This document shows, piece by piece, positions 34,947 to 43,708 of a stretch of DNA of 64,000 bases. The stretch's first letter is position 1. Every line of letters starts with the position of its first letter. The notes beneath the pieces are model-generated. The model saw only the letters and a program-made list of their open reading frames with translations, was not told where the DNA came from and did not search any database. The stretch is from Phytoactinopolyspora halotolerans (GTDB taxonomy: Bacteria; Actinomycetota; Actinomycetes; Jiangellales; Jiangellaceae). The stretch covers positions 372,001 through 436,000 of the forward strand of contig NZ_JAAGOA010000002.1 in assembly GCF_010550675.1 (NCBI RefSeq), written 5' to 3'. The position numbers were made by a program, and so were the translations under genes.

Positions 34947-37489
34947 CGATGACACAGCACCGTGGCCACCTGGTGGTGGTCGGCAACGGGATGGTGGGAC
35001 AGCGTCTGGTCGAGGCCGTGCGCGAGCGGGATGCGGGGCACGGTTGGCGGATCACGGTGCTGGGCGAGGAGCCGCGTCCCGCCTACGATCGGGTGGCCCT
35101 GACGTCGTACCTGACCGGGACCAGCGCCGAGGAACTCAGCGTGGTGCCGGAGGGCTGCTACACGGACGAGCACTGCGTGCTGCACGTCGGCGACCCGGCG
35201 GTGGCGGTCGACCGGGACGCCAAGACGGTGACGACGGCGTCCGGCCGGGTGGTCGAGTACGACGCGCTGGTGCTGGCCACCGGGTCGTCGCCGTTCGTGC
35301 CCCCGATTCCGGGCGCCGACGCGGACGGCTGCTTCGTCTACCGCACCCTCGAGGACCTGGACGCGATCCGCGAGCGGGCCGGCACGGCCGGCACCGGGGC
35401 CGTGGTCGGAGGCGGTCTGCTCGGGCTGGAGGCGGCGAACGCGCTGCGTTCGCTGGGGGTGGCCACGCACGTCGTCGAGTTCGCACCACGGCTGATGCCC
35501 GCCCAGATCGACCAGGGCGGCGGCGAGATGCTGCGTCGCAAGATCGAGGAGCTGGGGCTCACCGTCCACACGGCGACCGCCACCCAGCAGATCGAGGCTC
35601 TGGATGACGGCCGGCTGCGGATGGTCTTCGCCGACGGTGATCCGCTGGACGTCGGGATGGTGGTGTTCTCCGCGGGCATCCGCCCGCGGGATCAGCTGGC
35701 TCGCGATTGCGGGCTCGAGGTCGGCGAGCGCGGCGGGATCGTCGTCGACGAAGGCTGCCGCACGTCCGATCCGAACATCTGGGCGATCGGTGAGTGTGCG
35801 CTGGCCTGCGGGAAGATCTACGGCCTCGTGGCGCCCGGATATGACATGGCCGAGGTGGTGGCGGATCGGCTGGTCGACGGAGACGCCGCGTTCACCGAGG
35901 CGGACATGTCCACCAAGCTGAAGCTGCTCGGCGTGGACGTCGCGAGCTTCGGTGACGCGCACGCCGCGACGCCGGACGCGCTGGAGGTGGTCTACGCCGA
36001 CCCGGTGGCCGGGGTGTACAAGAAGCTGGTGGTCACCGACGACGCCTCGACCATGCTGGGCGGTGTGCTGGTGGGCGACGCGTCGGCGTACGCGGCGCTG
36101 CGGACGATGGTCGGGCAGCCGCTGCCGGACACCCCTGAACAGGTGCTGATGGTCGGCCCCGCGACGTCCAGCCTGGACGACGCGGCGCAGGTCTGCTCCT
36201 GCCAGAACGTCAGCGCCGGCACGATACGCGCCGCCATCAACGACGAGGGCTGCTGTGATGTCGCCTCGGTGAAGGCCTGTACCAAGGCCGGTACGGTCTG
36301 CGGGAGTTGCGTGCCGCTGATCAAGACGCTGATCGCGCAGTCCGGCGTCGAGGTCAGCACCGCGTTGTGCGAGCACTTCGAGATGAGCCGGGCCGAGCTG
36401 TTCGACGTGATCCGGGTGACGGGGGCGCGGACCTTCTCGGAGATCATCGCCCGGCACGGGACGGGCCGTGGCTGCGACATCTGCAAGCCGGCGGTCGCCT
36501 CCATCCTGGCCAGCCTGGATTCCGGGCACATCCTGGACGGCGAGCAGGCCGCCCTGCAGGACACCAACGACCATTTCCTGGCCAACCTGCAACGCAACGG
36601 AACCTACTCGGTGGTGCCGCGGGTGCCGGGCGGCGAGTTGACGCCGGAGAAGCTGATCGTCATCGGGGAGGTGGCACGGGACTTCGGCCTGTACACGAAG
36701 ATCACCGGTGGCCAGCGGATCGACATGTTCGGCGCCCGGGTGGACCAACTACCGGCGATCTGGAAGCGGCTGGTGGATGCCGGTTTCGAGTCCGGGCACG
36801 CGTACGGCAAGGCGCTGCGGACGGTGAAGTCGTGCGTCGGCTCGACGTGGTGCCGGTACGGGGTGCAGGACTCCACGTCGCTGGCGATCATGCTGGAGCT
36901 GCGCTATCGCGGGCTGCGCTCTCCGCATAAGTTGAAGTCCGGCGTCTCCGGGTGTGCGCGGGAGTGCGCCGAGGCGCGGAGCAAGGACTTCGGCATCATC
37001 GCCAGCGAGAACGGCTGGAACCTCTACCTAGGCGGCAACGGCGGCTTCAATCCGCGGCACGCCGTGCAGTTCGCCGTCGACCTATCCACCGAGGACCTCG
37101 TCCGCACCATCGATCGCTTCCTGATGTTCTACATCCGCACCGCCGACCGGCTGCAGCGCACGGCGGCGTGGATGGAGGCGCTGAACGAGGAGCACGGCGA
37201 CGGCTTGGAGTATCTCCGGCGGGTGATCGTCGACGACGAACTCGGCATCTGTGCTGACCTGGACGCGGCGATGCAGCGGCATGTGGAGGCCTATGCGGAC
37301 GAGTGGGCGGCGGTGCTGGAGGACGAGGAGAAACTCAGCCGGTTCGTCTCGTTCGTGAACGCGCCGGACGTTCCCGACCCCAGCATTCAGTTCGTCACCG
37401 AGCGGGATCAGATCCGCCCGGCCGATCAGTCGCCGAGCGATGGGCCCGTCCCGATCGCCGGCCCCGAACTCGAGGTGGTGCGCCGATGA
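34943..37489 (+). CDS. nirB: NAD(P)H nitrite reductase large subunit
   Basis: An 848-residue enzyme that reduces nitrite to ammonium with six electrons. The order is FAD (LVVVGNGMVGQRLVEAV), NAD(P) (AVVGGGLLGLEAANALRS), two consecutive BFD-like cysteine clusters (CSCQNVSAGTI to VCGSC, then CEHFEMSR to GCDICKP), and the siroheme/[4Fe-4S] half. The last has CVGSTWC and GCAREC, the four cysteines that hold the cluster. Length is typical. Starts within the preceding gene's stop (ATGA) and overlaps nirD in the same way, so the subunits are translationally coupled. Confidence 0.95.
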   Translation: MTMTQHRGHLVVVGNGMVGQRLVEAVRERDAGHGWRITVLGEEPRPAYDRVALTSYLTGTSAEELSVVPEGCYTDEHCVLHVGDPAVAVDRDAKTVTTASGRVVEYDALVLATGSSPFVPPIPGADADGCFVYRTLEDLDAIRERAGTAGTGAVVGGGLLGLEAANALRSLGVATHVVEFAPRLMPAQIDQGGGEMLRRKIEELGLTVHTATATQQIEALDDGRLRMVFADGDPLDVGMVVFSAGIRPRDQLARDCGLEVGERGGIVVDEGCRTSDPNIWAIGECALACGKIYGLVAPGYDMAEVVADRLVDGDAAFTEADMSTKLKLLGVDVASFGDAHAATPDALEVVYADPVAGVYKKLVVTDDASTMLGGVLVGDASAYAALRTMVGQPLPDTPEQVLMVGPATSSLDDAAQVCSCQNVSAGTIRAAINDEGCCDVASVKACTKAGTVCGSCVPLIKTLIAQSGVEVSTALCEHFEMSRAELFDVIRVTGARTFSEIIARHGTGRGCDICKPAVASILASLDSGHILDGEQAALQDTNDHFLANLQRNGTYSVVPRVPGGELTPEKLIVIGEVARDFGLYTKITGGQRIDMFGARVDQLPAIWKRLVDAGFESGHAYGKALRTVKSCVGSTWCRYGVQDSTSLAIMLELRYRGLRSPHKLKSGVSGCARECAEARSKDFGIIASENGWNLYLGGNGGFNPRHAVQFAVDLSTEDLVRTIDRFLMFYIRTADRLQRTAAWMEALNEEHGDGLEYLRRVIVDDELGICADLDAAMQRHVEAYADEWAAVLEDEEKLSRFVSFVNAPDVPDPSIQFVTERDQIRPADQSPSDGPVPIAGPELEVVRR

Positions 37490-37893
37490 CCATGACAACC
37501 GACACCCTGACGACCCACATCCCCGATGTCCTGCAGACTGCGGGCCCGGACGCTCGGTCCGCAGGACGCAAGGAATGGGCGGACGTCTGCGCCTACGATG
37601 CGTTGCTCCCGGAGCGTGGCGCGGCGGCGCTCGTCGGCGGTGTGCAGGTGGCGCTGTTCCGTACCTATGACGGTGAGATCCACGCCGTCTCCAATCGTGA
37701 TCCGTTCTCCGGCGCGTACGTGCTGTCCCGGGGCATCGTCGGCACCCGCGGCGACGCGCCGACCGTGGCCTCGCCGATGCACAAGGAGGTCTTCGACCTG
37801 CGCACCGGGGTGTGCTTCGATCACCCGGAGGTCGCCGTCCCGGTATATGAGGTGCGCATCCGGGATGGCCGCGTCGAGGTGGTGGTGACGTGA
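37486..37893 (+). CDS. nirD: Nitrite reductase small subunit
   Basis: A 135-residue Rieske-fold protein partnering NirB. The fold motifs are there (HAVSNRDPFSGAYVLSRGIVG and VASPMHKEVFDLRTG), but the Rieske cysteine/histidine cluster ligands are replaced, as is normal for NirD. It therefore has a structural rather than redox role. ATG 37486 overlaps the nirB stop by four bases, and its own stop overlaps the next start. Confidence 0.92.
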   Translation: MTMTTDTLTTHIPDVLQTAGPDARSAGRKEWADVCAYDALLPERGAAALVGGVQVALFRTYDGEIHAVSNRDPFSGAYVLSRGIVGTRGDAPTVASPMHKEVFDLRTGVCFDHPEVAVPVYEVRIRDGRVEVVVT

Positions 37894-39116
37894 CGGCTGC
37901 GGTCTCCGCCGCGCGACACGGTGCAGGGACTCGTACTGCTGTGCACGCCCCGGACGCGCAGCACGCGGTGGCCGGCGCCGGCGATGCATTGCCGCTGCAG
38001 GGATTCACCGTCGCGTTGACCGCTGCTCGGAGACGAGAAGAACTCGGTGCACTGCTGGAGCGACGTGGCGCCCGGGTGATGCAGGGGCCGGCGATCCGGA
38101 TCATCCCGCTGGACGACGACGCCGAGCTCCTCGCCGCCACCCGGGCATGCGTGCAGAATCCTCCCGACATCGCCGTGGCCACCACCGGGATCGGATTCCG
38201 GGGATGGATGGAGGCCGCCGACGGTTGGGACCTCGGTGAGGCGCTGCTGGCACGGTTGGGCGCGGCGACGCTGTTGGCACGCGGACCCAAGGCGCGTGGT
38301 GCGATCCGGGCGGCGGGGCTGGTGGATGACTGGTCGCCGGCGTCCGAGTCGTCTGCCGAGGTGCTGGATTACCTGCTGGAGCGTGACCTGAGCGGAAAGC
38401 GGGTCGCCGTCCAGCTCCATGGCGAACCGCTGCCGGACTTCACCGACGCGTTGGAGGCGGCCGGCGCCGAGGTCGTTCCGATCCCGGTCTACCGTTGGGT
38501 GCTGCCGGAGGATGTCGGCCCGTTGGAGCGGGTCATCGAGGCGATCGTGGCGCGCACTGTGGATTGTGTGGTGTTCACCAGCGCTCCCGCGGTAGCCAGC
38601 CTGCTGTCGGTGGCGGCCGAGAGAGGCGTGGCGGACGAGATTCTGGCGGCGCTCATGCACGATGTGGTGCCGGCCTGTGTCGGACCGGTGACCGCGGCAC
38701 GCCTGGAGCGGATGGGCGTGACCACGACGCAGCCGGAACGTGCGCGCCTGGGTGCGCTGGTGCGCGAGATTGTGGCCGAGTTGCCGACGCGGTGCCGGAC
38801 GCTGCGGGCCGCCGGGCACGAGCTGCAGGTCCGCGGCCATGCCGTACTGGTGGACGGCGTCGCGCGGGAGCTGGCTCCGGCGCCGATGGCGATCCTGCGC
38901 GAGTTGGTCCGTCGGCCTGGGGTGGTGGTATCGCGCGCGGATCTGCTGGCCGTGCTGCCGGGCGGCGGGAGCGACGAGCACGCGGTCGAGATGGCGATCA
39001 CCCGGCTGCGCGCGGTCCTCGGCTCGCGGGTGGTACAGACGGTGGTGAAGCGTGGGTATCGACTCGCCTATGAGCCCGAGACAGCCGACGAGAAATACGG
39101 AACACCCTCGAGATGA
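37890..39116 (+). CDS. HemD-domain/winged-helix regulator (NnaR-like)
   Basis: A 408-residue two-domain protein. Residues ~36-295 are a uroporphyrinogen-III synthase fold (FTVALTAARRREELGALLERRGA, VATTGIGFRGWMEAA, VFTSAPAVASLLSVA). Residues ~310-395 are an OmpR/PhoB-type winged helix (ELAPAPMAILRELVRRPGVVVSRADLL and HAVEMAITRLRAVLGSRVVQTVVKRGYRL). Streptomyces and mycobacterial NnaR, with this architecture, acts with GlnR to activate nitrite assimilation genes. A similar role is strongly suggested by the position, with GTGA overlap to nirD. Whether the synthase fold is still catalytic or a sensor for a siroheme precursor is open. Confidence 0.87.
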   Translation: MTAAVSAARHGAGTRTAVHAPDAQHAVAGAGDALPLQGFTVALTAARRREELGALLERRGARVMQGPAIRIIPLDDDAELLAATRACVQNPPDIAVATTGIGFRGWMEAADGWDLGEALLARLGAATLLARGPKARGAIRAAGLVDDWSPASESSAEVLDYLLERDLSGKRVAVQLHGEPLPDFTDALEAAGAEVVPIPVYRWVLPEDVGPLERVIEAIVARTVDCVVFTSAPAVASLLSVAAERGVADEILAALMHDVVPACVGPVTAARLERMGVTTTQPERARLGALVREIVAELPTRCRTLRAAGHELQVRGHAVLVDGVARELAPAPMAILRELVRRPGVVVSRADLLAVLPGGGSDEHAVEMAITRLRAVLGSRVVQTVVKRGYRLAYEPETADEKYGTPSR

Positions 39117-39486
39117 CGCCGGCGGCGTGGGGACCGACCGCCCGCCCGCGGCGCGATCGCCCCGCCGGTTCCTGCGGCAACGCCGCAGGTCCGCGTACCT
39201 GCATCACCGCCTTTGCAATGCACACATATACGCAACAGGTGCCCTGCGACCGCGCGGGCGTTGCGTATGTATGTGCATTGCAAGGTGCGGATGATCGCGT
39301 TGCGGGCGTTGCGTATATGTGTGCATTGCAAAGGCGGGCGGAATCAGACCGCAAGGTAGCGTAGGACTGGAGACATGACCGGAGGATCCGCGTGTTCGTG
39401 AATCAAGAGCTGCCGTACTTCCGCCTCATCGCCGGCAGGGTGACATGTACCCCGGGGAGCCGCCCGGGGCATGGACGAGGGCGAGC
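39117..39486. other. Repeat-bearing gap between the NnaR-like gene and the chelatase gene
   Basis: A 370-base stretch without a gene. Short plus-strand frames are interrupted or lack start signals. Its main content is the three-copy repeat at 39207-39337. Sequence after the repeat leads to the chelatase ribosome binding site (GAGGGCGAGC) without an evident promoter motif. Confidence 0.6.
39207..39337. repeat. Three-copy inverted/direct repeat (TTGCGTAT-N4-GTGCATTGCAA)
   Basis: Copy 1 (39207-39236) is on the minus strand; copies 2 (39260-39290) and 3 (39308-39337) are on the plus strand. Copies 1 and 3 are perfect 30-base inverted repeats separated by 71 bases. Copy 2 shares TTGCGTAT and GTGCATTGCAA but has a different 4-base centre and a changed flank. 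Copies 2 and 3 also share GCGGGCG upstream, at a 48-base offset. In RNA, copy 1 can pair with either copy 2 or copy 3. Confidence 0.95.
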
Positions 39487-40200
39487 GTGACGATCCCCGA
39501 GACGAGGCCCGCGACGCCGCCGACACTGGTGGCGGCCGCGCATGGGACCCGTGACCCCGGCGGTCCCGTCGTGCTGGAAGAGCTGCTCGACCAGGTCCGG
39601 GCGCAGCTGCCCGGCGTCGACGTCCGGATCGCCTACGTGGACGTGATCGGTCCCATGCTGGACGAGGTCTTGGCCGAGGCCGGCGGAGCACCCGTCGTCG
39701 TCCCGATGTTCCTCGCCTCCGGTTACCACGTTCGTGTCGACGTCCCGGACGCCGTCGAGACCACCGGGGGGAGGGCGGTGGTGACGTCCGCCCTCGGGCC
39801 CGACGACGCCGTCGTGGCGGCGGTAGCCGACCGGCTGCGGGAAGCATCGGGGGACGAGTTGCCCGACTCCGTCGTGCTGGCCGCCGCCGGGTCGTCGGAC
39901 GAGAGCGCGCTCGGCGAGGTGGAGGCCGCCGCGGCCAAACTCTCCGGGCTGATCGACCGCGACGTCGTCGTCGGCTACATCACGACGGCCACGCCCACCG
40001 TGGAGGACGCCGTCGAGTCGCTGCGCGTCGCCGGACACGAGCGGGTCGGGATCGCGACATACTTGTTGGCTCCCGGGCTGTTCCTGCGCCGCCTTGACGG
40101 AATGGGCGCCGACGTCGTCGCTCCGCCGATCGGCGTGCACCCGTCCGTCGTCGATCTCGTCGCCGATCGTTACCGCGCTGCCGTGGGCGTCCCGCGCTGA
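39487..40200 (+). CDS. CbiX/SirB-family sirohydrochlorin chelatase
   Basis: A 237-residue chelatase. Two repeats of the class II chelatase fold are visible: LVAAAHGTRDPGG with the metal-binding His near residue 17, and the second half from SVVLAAAGSSDESA. VPMFLASGYHVRVDVP holds the second active-site His. It should insert iron into sirohydrochlorin for siroheme, the cofactor of NirB in this cluster; cobalt insertion for B12 is the alternative. GTG 39487 has GAGGG upstream. Confidence 0.87.
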   Translation: MTIPETRPATPPTLVAAAHGTRDPGGPVVLEELLDQVRAQLPGVDVRIAYVDVIGPMLDEVLAEAGGAPVVVPMFLASGYHVRVDVPDAVETTGGRAVVTSALGPDDAVVAAVADRLREASGDELPDSVVLAAAGSSDESALGEVEAAAAKLSGLIDRDVVVGYITTATPTVEDAVESLRVAGHERVGIATYLLAPGLFLRRLDGMGADVVAPPIGVHPSVVDLVADRYRAAVGVPR

Positions 40201-40218
40201 GCGAAGCCGGAACCGTCC

Positions 40219-40356
40219 GTGTTCGGGGCGCTGACACCGCCGGCGTCGCAGCTGCCGGCCGCGTGTGGGGCCTGCGCCCCGGAGCTCGCGTCAGATCCGT
40301 TCGAGGCGGCCGGCAACGACATCGACGGGTGGTGCCCCGGCCACGAAGTTACCTGA
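40219..40356 (+). CDS. Possible 45-residue cysteine-containing protein
   Basis: A short frame from GTG 40219 to TGA 40354-40356 codes for a peptide with CGAC and, later, GWCPGHE, a spacing that could bind zinc. About nine of ten codons end in G or C, as in real genes here. It lies in the same frame as the chelatase, after its TGA stop, so it is either a separate small gene or an unused extension. The ribosome binding site is weak. No family recognised. Confidence 0.4.
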   Translation: MFGALTPPASQLPAACGACAPELASDPFEAAGNDIDGWCPGHEVT

Positions 40357-40370
40357 GTGCACATCCGGCC

Positions 40371-40793
40371 TCACCCATGCAGCGCGGCGCCCTTGAGGAT
40401 CTTGTCCACGGCGTTCTTGGGGCCGTGCACGGCCAGGCCGACGAGGTCGAGCGCGTCACGGCCGACGGCCCGGACAGCGGAGCGATTGTCTCGGTCGTTG
40501 CCGGTGCTGAATAGGTCGCGCGTGAAGATCGAGCACCGCAGACCGCGTTGCAGCGTCCGCGAGTGGGCGAGTGTCACGGTTTCCTTGTCGCCCGAGAAGA
40601 TGAGCACGGGCTGGCGGAACATCGGCAGGTAGGCGGTGCCGTCGGCATCCTGGTACGGCTCCCCGATGAGCTCCGGATCGGTACCGGCTATGCCGCTGAC
40701 GAGGAAGGCGGTGACGTTCAGGCGTTGCCAGCCTTCGAGGTCGTCACGGAGGAGGACGGCGATCTTGGTGTCGAAACGGATCGGTTCGTTCAC
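40371..40793 (-). CDS. DUF2000-family protein
   Basis: A 140-residue soluble protein. FDTKIAVLLRDDLEGWQRLNVTAFLVSGIAG, GTAYLPMFRQPVLIFSGD and LDLVGLAVHGPKNAVDKILKGA are the conserved blocks of DUF2000, which has a peptidyl-tRNA-hydrolase-like fold in some structures. Function is unknown. It starts at GTG 40793 with no clear ribosome binding site and is divergent from the RidA-like gene. Confidence 0.85.
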   Translation of the reverse strand: MNEPIRFDTKIAVLLRDDLEGWQRLNVTAFLVSGIAGTDPELIGEPYQDADGTAYLPMFRQPVLIFSGDKETVTLAHSRTLQRGLRCSIFTRDLFSTGNDRDNRSAVRAVGRDALDLVGLAVHGPKNAVDKILKGAALHG

Positions 40794-40899
40794 GCTGCCG
40801 ATGATGGTGGTCGGCTCGGCGTGACGTCTTGTACGTTCTTTGCGTACGTGGCCGAAAACTCGTTCGTGGCCCGCCGCGACCTCCGACTAATATCTGGTC

Positions 40900-41322
40900 G
40901 TGAACCACGCGATAACCCTTATCCGCAGCACCAAGCTTTCCGACGCCGCCGAATACGCGTACGCCTCGACAGCACCAGCATCCGCCAGGTTCGTGTTCGT
41001 CGCCGGGGCATGCCCGTTGAACCTGGACGGCTCCACAGCCGCCGTGGGTGACTACGTCGGGCAGATGCGCAAAGTCATGGAGAACCTGAACATTTCGCTC
41101 AATGAGGCCGGTGCCGAGTTGTCCGACGTCGTCAAGACGACCGTCTACGTGGCCTCCACCGATCAGGCCGATCTCGTCGCGGCGTGGGAGGTATACCGCG
41201 ACTACTTCGGCGACCATGACCCGCCGAGTACCCTGCTGGGTGTCGCCGCTCTCGGATACGACGATCAACTCGTCGAAGTCGAGGCGGTGGCGGCGGTGCG
41301 GGAATCGTCCCCGGCGACGTGA
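40900..41322 (+). CDS. RidA-family protein
   Basis: A 140-residue protein with the YjgF/RidA fold: YASTAPASARFVFVAGACPLN, VMENLNISLNEAGAELSDVVKTTVYVAS and a C-terminal VEVEAVAAV. RidA proteins deaminate reactive enamine/imine intermediates. The usual arginine of the archetype (in the CPxR motif region near the C-terminus) is not obvious here, so it may belong to a non-archetypal subgroup. GTG 40900 lacks a strong ribosome binding site. It precedes an AraC regulator. Confidence 0.78.
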   Translation: MNHAITLIRSTKLSDAAEYAYASTAPASARFVFVAGACPLNLDGSTAAVGDYVGQMRKVMENLNISLNEAGAELSDVVKTTVYVASTDQADLVAAWEVYRDYFGDHDPPSTLLGVAALGYDDQLVEVEAVAAVRESSPAT

Positions 41323-41393
41323 TGGACGAGCTGGGGGGACGTCACTTGCGATGACGGTGGTCAGCCCCGGCCTGGGTCCTATATGTTCGTCGT

Positions 41394-42281
41394 GTGAGCC
41401 AGCTGGCGAACGTCCGGCCGGTCAGCCACGGCGCGACGAATCCGGTGATCCGGGCGTGGCGGCCCGCGGTTCCCGGCGTGGTCGAGGCCTTCCACGCCCG
41501 ATTCCTCGAGCATGCGTATCCGGCACACACGCACGACGCCTGGGCACTGCTGATCATCGACGACGGCGCGATCCAGTATGACCTGCACCGTCACCATCAC
41601 GGCGCCGGGCGAACGACCGTGACGCTGCTGCCGCCGCACGTGGTTCACGACGGACGTCCCGCCGGTTCCGGTGGATTCCGCAAACGGGTCGTGTACCTGG
41701 ATTCGACGGTTCTCGGCGAGGATTTGATCGGAGCTGCGGTCGACGTCCCCGCATTCGACGACGAGCTGTTGCGCGACCGCATACACCGGCTGCACCTGGC
41801 ACTTCTCCACCGCGATGACGCGTTCGAGGCGGAGGGCCGGCTGGCCCTGGTGCGCGAGCGGCTCGTCGATCATCTGCTCGCCGATGCGCGTCGCCCGCGG
41901 CCGCGTGACTCGCAGAGCGGTCGTGCGGACGCCGAGATACGGACGCGTCCCGCGAAGGCGCGCCCCGACAAGGCAGCCGAATTGCGAGAGCTGCTCGACG
42001 AACGCGTCACCGCCGGGATGTCGCTGGCGGAAGCGGCCGGCATCCTGCAGGCGCATCCCGCTCACCTCGTGCGTTCCTTCACCTCGACGTTCGGCATGCC
42101 GCCGCACGCCTATTTCACCGGTCGGCGGATGGACCTCGCCCGTCGTCTGCTGCTCGCGGGCGAGCGACCCGCGGACGTGGCGACCGCCGTCGGCTTCTAC
42201 GACCAGTCCCATCTCACGCGGCATTTCAAGCGCTATCTCGGGACCAGCCCGGCGCGATATGCCCGGTTTGCTGATCGATGA
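41394..42281 (+). CDS. AraC-family transcriptional regulator
   Basis: A 295-residue regulator. The N-terminal cupin-like sensor (FLEHAYPAHTHDAWALLIIDDG) is followed from ~residue 190 by two helix-turn-helix motifs (MSLAEAAGILQAHPAHLVRSFTSTFGMPPHAYFTGRRM and PADVATAVGFYDQSHLTRHFKRYLGTSPARY). It matches AraC members with an N-terminal AraC_binding domain. Probably controls the divergent DUF2000/RidA pair or the MFS gene that follows. The GTG start at 41394 has no strong Shine-Dalgarno sequence. Confidence 0.88.
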   Translation: MSQLANVRPVSHGATNPVIRAWRPAVPGVVEAFHARFLEHAYPAHTHDAWALLIIDDGAIQYDLHRHHHGAGRTTVTLLPPHVVHDGRPAGSGGFRKRVVYLDSTVLGEDLIGAAVDVPAFDDELLRDRIHRLHLALLHRDDAFEAEGRLALVRERLVDHLLADARRPRPRDSQSGRADAEIRTRPAKARPDKAAELRELLDERVTAGMSLAEAAGILQAHPAHLVRSFTSTFGMPPHAYFTGRRMDLARRLLLAGERPADVATAVGFYDQSHLTRHFKRYLGTSPARYARFADR

Positions 42282-42421
42282 CGCATTCACCGCGACGTCG
42301 ACCGGACCTCGGTCTTTCGGTACTATCGCCGTAGACGCAGCGGATCCTTGTGATCCCATGCAGGGGCTACACAGCGTGTCTGGGCGGGGAGACGCGCACC
42401 GCGTCGAATCTGGAGCCCGGT

Positions 42422-43669
42422 GTGTCGCCCCTGTTGCTATACCGCCGTCTATTCGGCCTGGTCGGTCCCGCCTACGTCGTCGTCGCGTTCTTCGGCCGAC
42501 TGCCGATGGCGATGATCCAGCTCGGTGCTCTGCTTCTCGTTTCTACCGAGACCGGGCGGTACTCGGCGGGCGGACTGACCGCCGGCGCCGTGGCTGTGGC
42601 GAATGCGGTCGGTGCCCCGATCGCCGGCATGATGACGGATCGCGTCGGCCAGCGCCCAGTGGTCTTGATTCAGTCGCTCGCGGCCTCCGCCGGTTTGGCC
42701 ACTCTGGTCGTGCTGGCCACGTCTGGCGCGGAGCTGGGAGTCGTGGTCGTCGTCGCCGGGTTCACCGGTCTGTGCATGCCGCAGGTCGGACCTCTGGCGC
42801 GCGTCAGATGGCCGCACATCGCCCGGGGGACGGGCGCCGGCCAGGTGAAGCTGGTCGACGCGGCGTTCGCGTACGAGGGTGCGGCCGACGAGGCGTCGTT
42901 CGTCCTCGGCCCGGCCTTGGTCGGCGCCGTTGCCGCCATCGTCCATCCCGGTGGTGCGCTGATCGTCGCATCCGCACTACTCGCCGTCTTCGGGAGCTGG
43001 TTCGCCATCCATCCGACGGCGCCGCCCGCCCGCCCTTGGCTCGCCGGCCGATCGAAGGGACGGCGGCTGATCACGCCCGAGCTCGTTGTCCTCGCCGCCG
43101 CCCAGCTGCTGATCGGCATGGTGTTCGGCGCCACGCAGACCGGGACTACGGTGTTGGCCACGGAGCAGGGTAATCCCGGCCACGCCGGCCTGGTGCATGC
43201 GCTGCTCGCCGTCGGAAGTGTCGTGGCGGGGCTATCCGTGGCCTCGTTGCCGGCACGGTTCGGATACGAGCGTCGGCTCCTGGCCTTCGCCGCCGGCCTT
43301 TCCGTATTCGCGGTACCCCTGGTGTTCGTGAATTCGCTTGCTGGGCTGATTCCGATCGTGCTGGTCCTGGGATTGGCGATAGCGCCGTACATGATCAGCG
43401 TCGCGATGTTGGCCCGTCAGCTGATGCCGCTGAGCCAGGCAGGAATGGCGATGACGCTGCTTGCCGGCGCGACGGGAATTGGATACGCCCTCGGATCCGG
43501 GACTGCGGGCCGGCTGGCCGACGTCAGCGGGCATCGGGCGGCGTTCGCGGTGACGCTGACGGCGTGCGCGACCGCGTTCGCGCTGGCGTTGCTGGCACGC
43601 CGCTGGCTTGCCGCGGCTCTGGCGGGCGCTGAACGACGCCTGATCGACCGTGATGAGTCGACGCCCTAA
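42422..43669 (+). CDS. MFS transporter
   Basis: A 415-residue membrane protein with about 12 helices. The stretch IAGMMTDRVGQRPVV between helices 2 and 3 is the MFS loop motif; the C-terminal half ends with a cytosolic tail. Substrate unknown; small-molecule export is the usual role of such proteins. I chose GTG 42422 with GGAG seven bases upstream, because the longer frame from 42350 adds a non-hydrophobic leader without a ribosome binding site. Confidence 0.82.
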   Translation: MSPLLLYRRLFGLVGPAYVVVAFFGRLPMAMIQLGALLLVSTETGRYSAGGLTAGAVAVANAVGAPIAGMMTDRVGQRPVVLIQSLAASAGLATLVVLATSGAELGVVVVVAGFTGLCMPQVGPLARVRWPHIARGTGAGQVKLVDAAFAYEGAADEASFVLGPALVGAVAAIVHPGGALIVASALLAVFGSWFAIHPTAPPARPWLAGRSKGRRLITPELVVLAAAQLLIGMVFGATQTGTTVLATEQGNPGHAGLVHALLAVGSVVAGLSVASLPARFGYERRLLAFAAGLSVFAVPLVFVNSLAGLIPIVLVLGLAIAPYMISVAMLARQLMPLSQAGMAMTLLAGATGIGYALGSGTAGRLADVSGHRAAFAVTLTACATAFALALLARRWLAAALAGAERRLIDRDESTP

Positions 43670-43708
43670 AGTGTGGGACGTCGTTCACGTATGGAGAGTG
43701 TGACCCGG

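Noticed and set aside
39207-39337. Possible short CRISPR array
   Set aside because: Copies face opposite ways, only three exist and spacing is uneven; no cas genes nearby.
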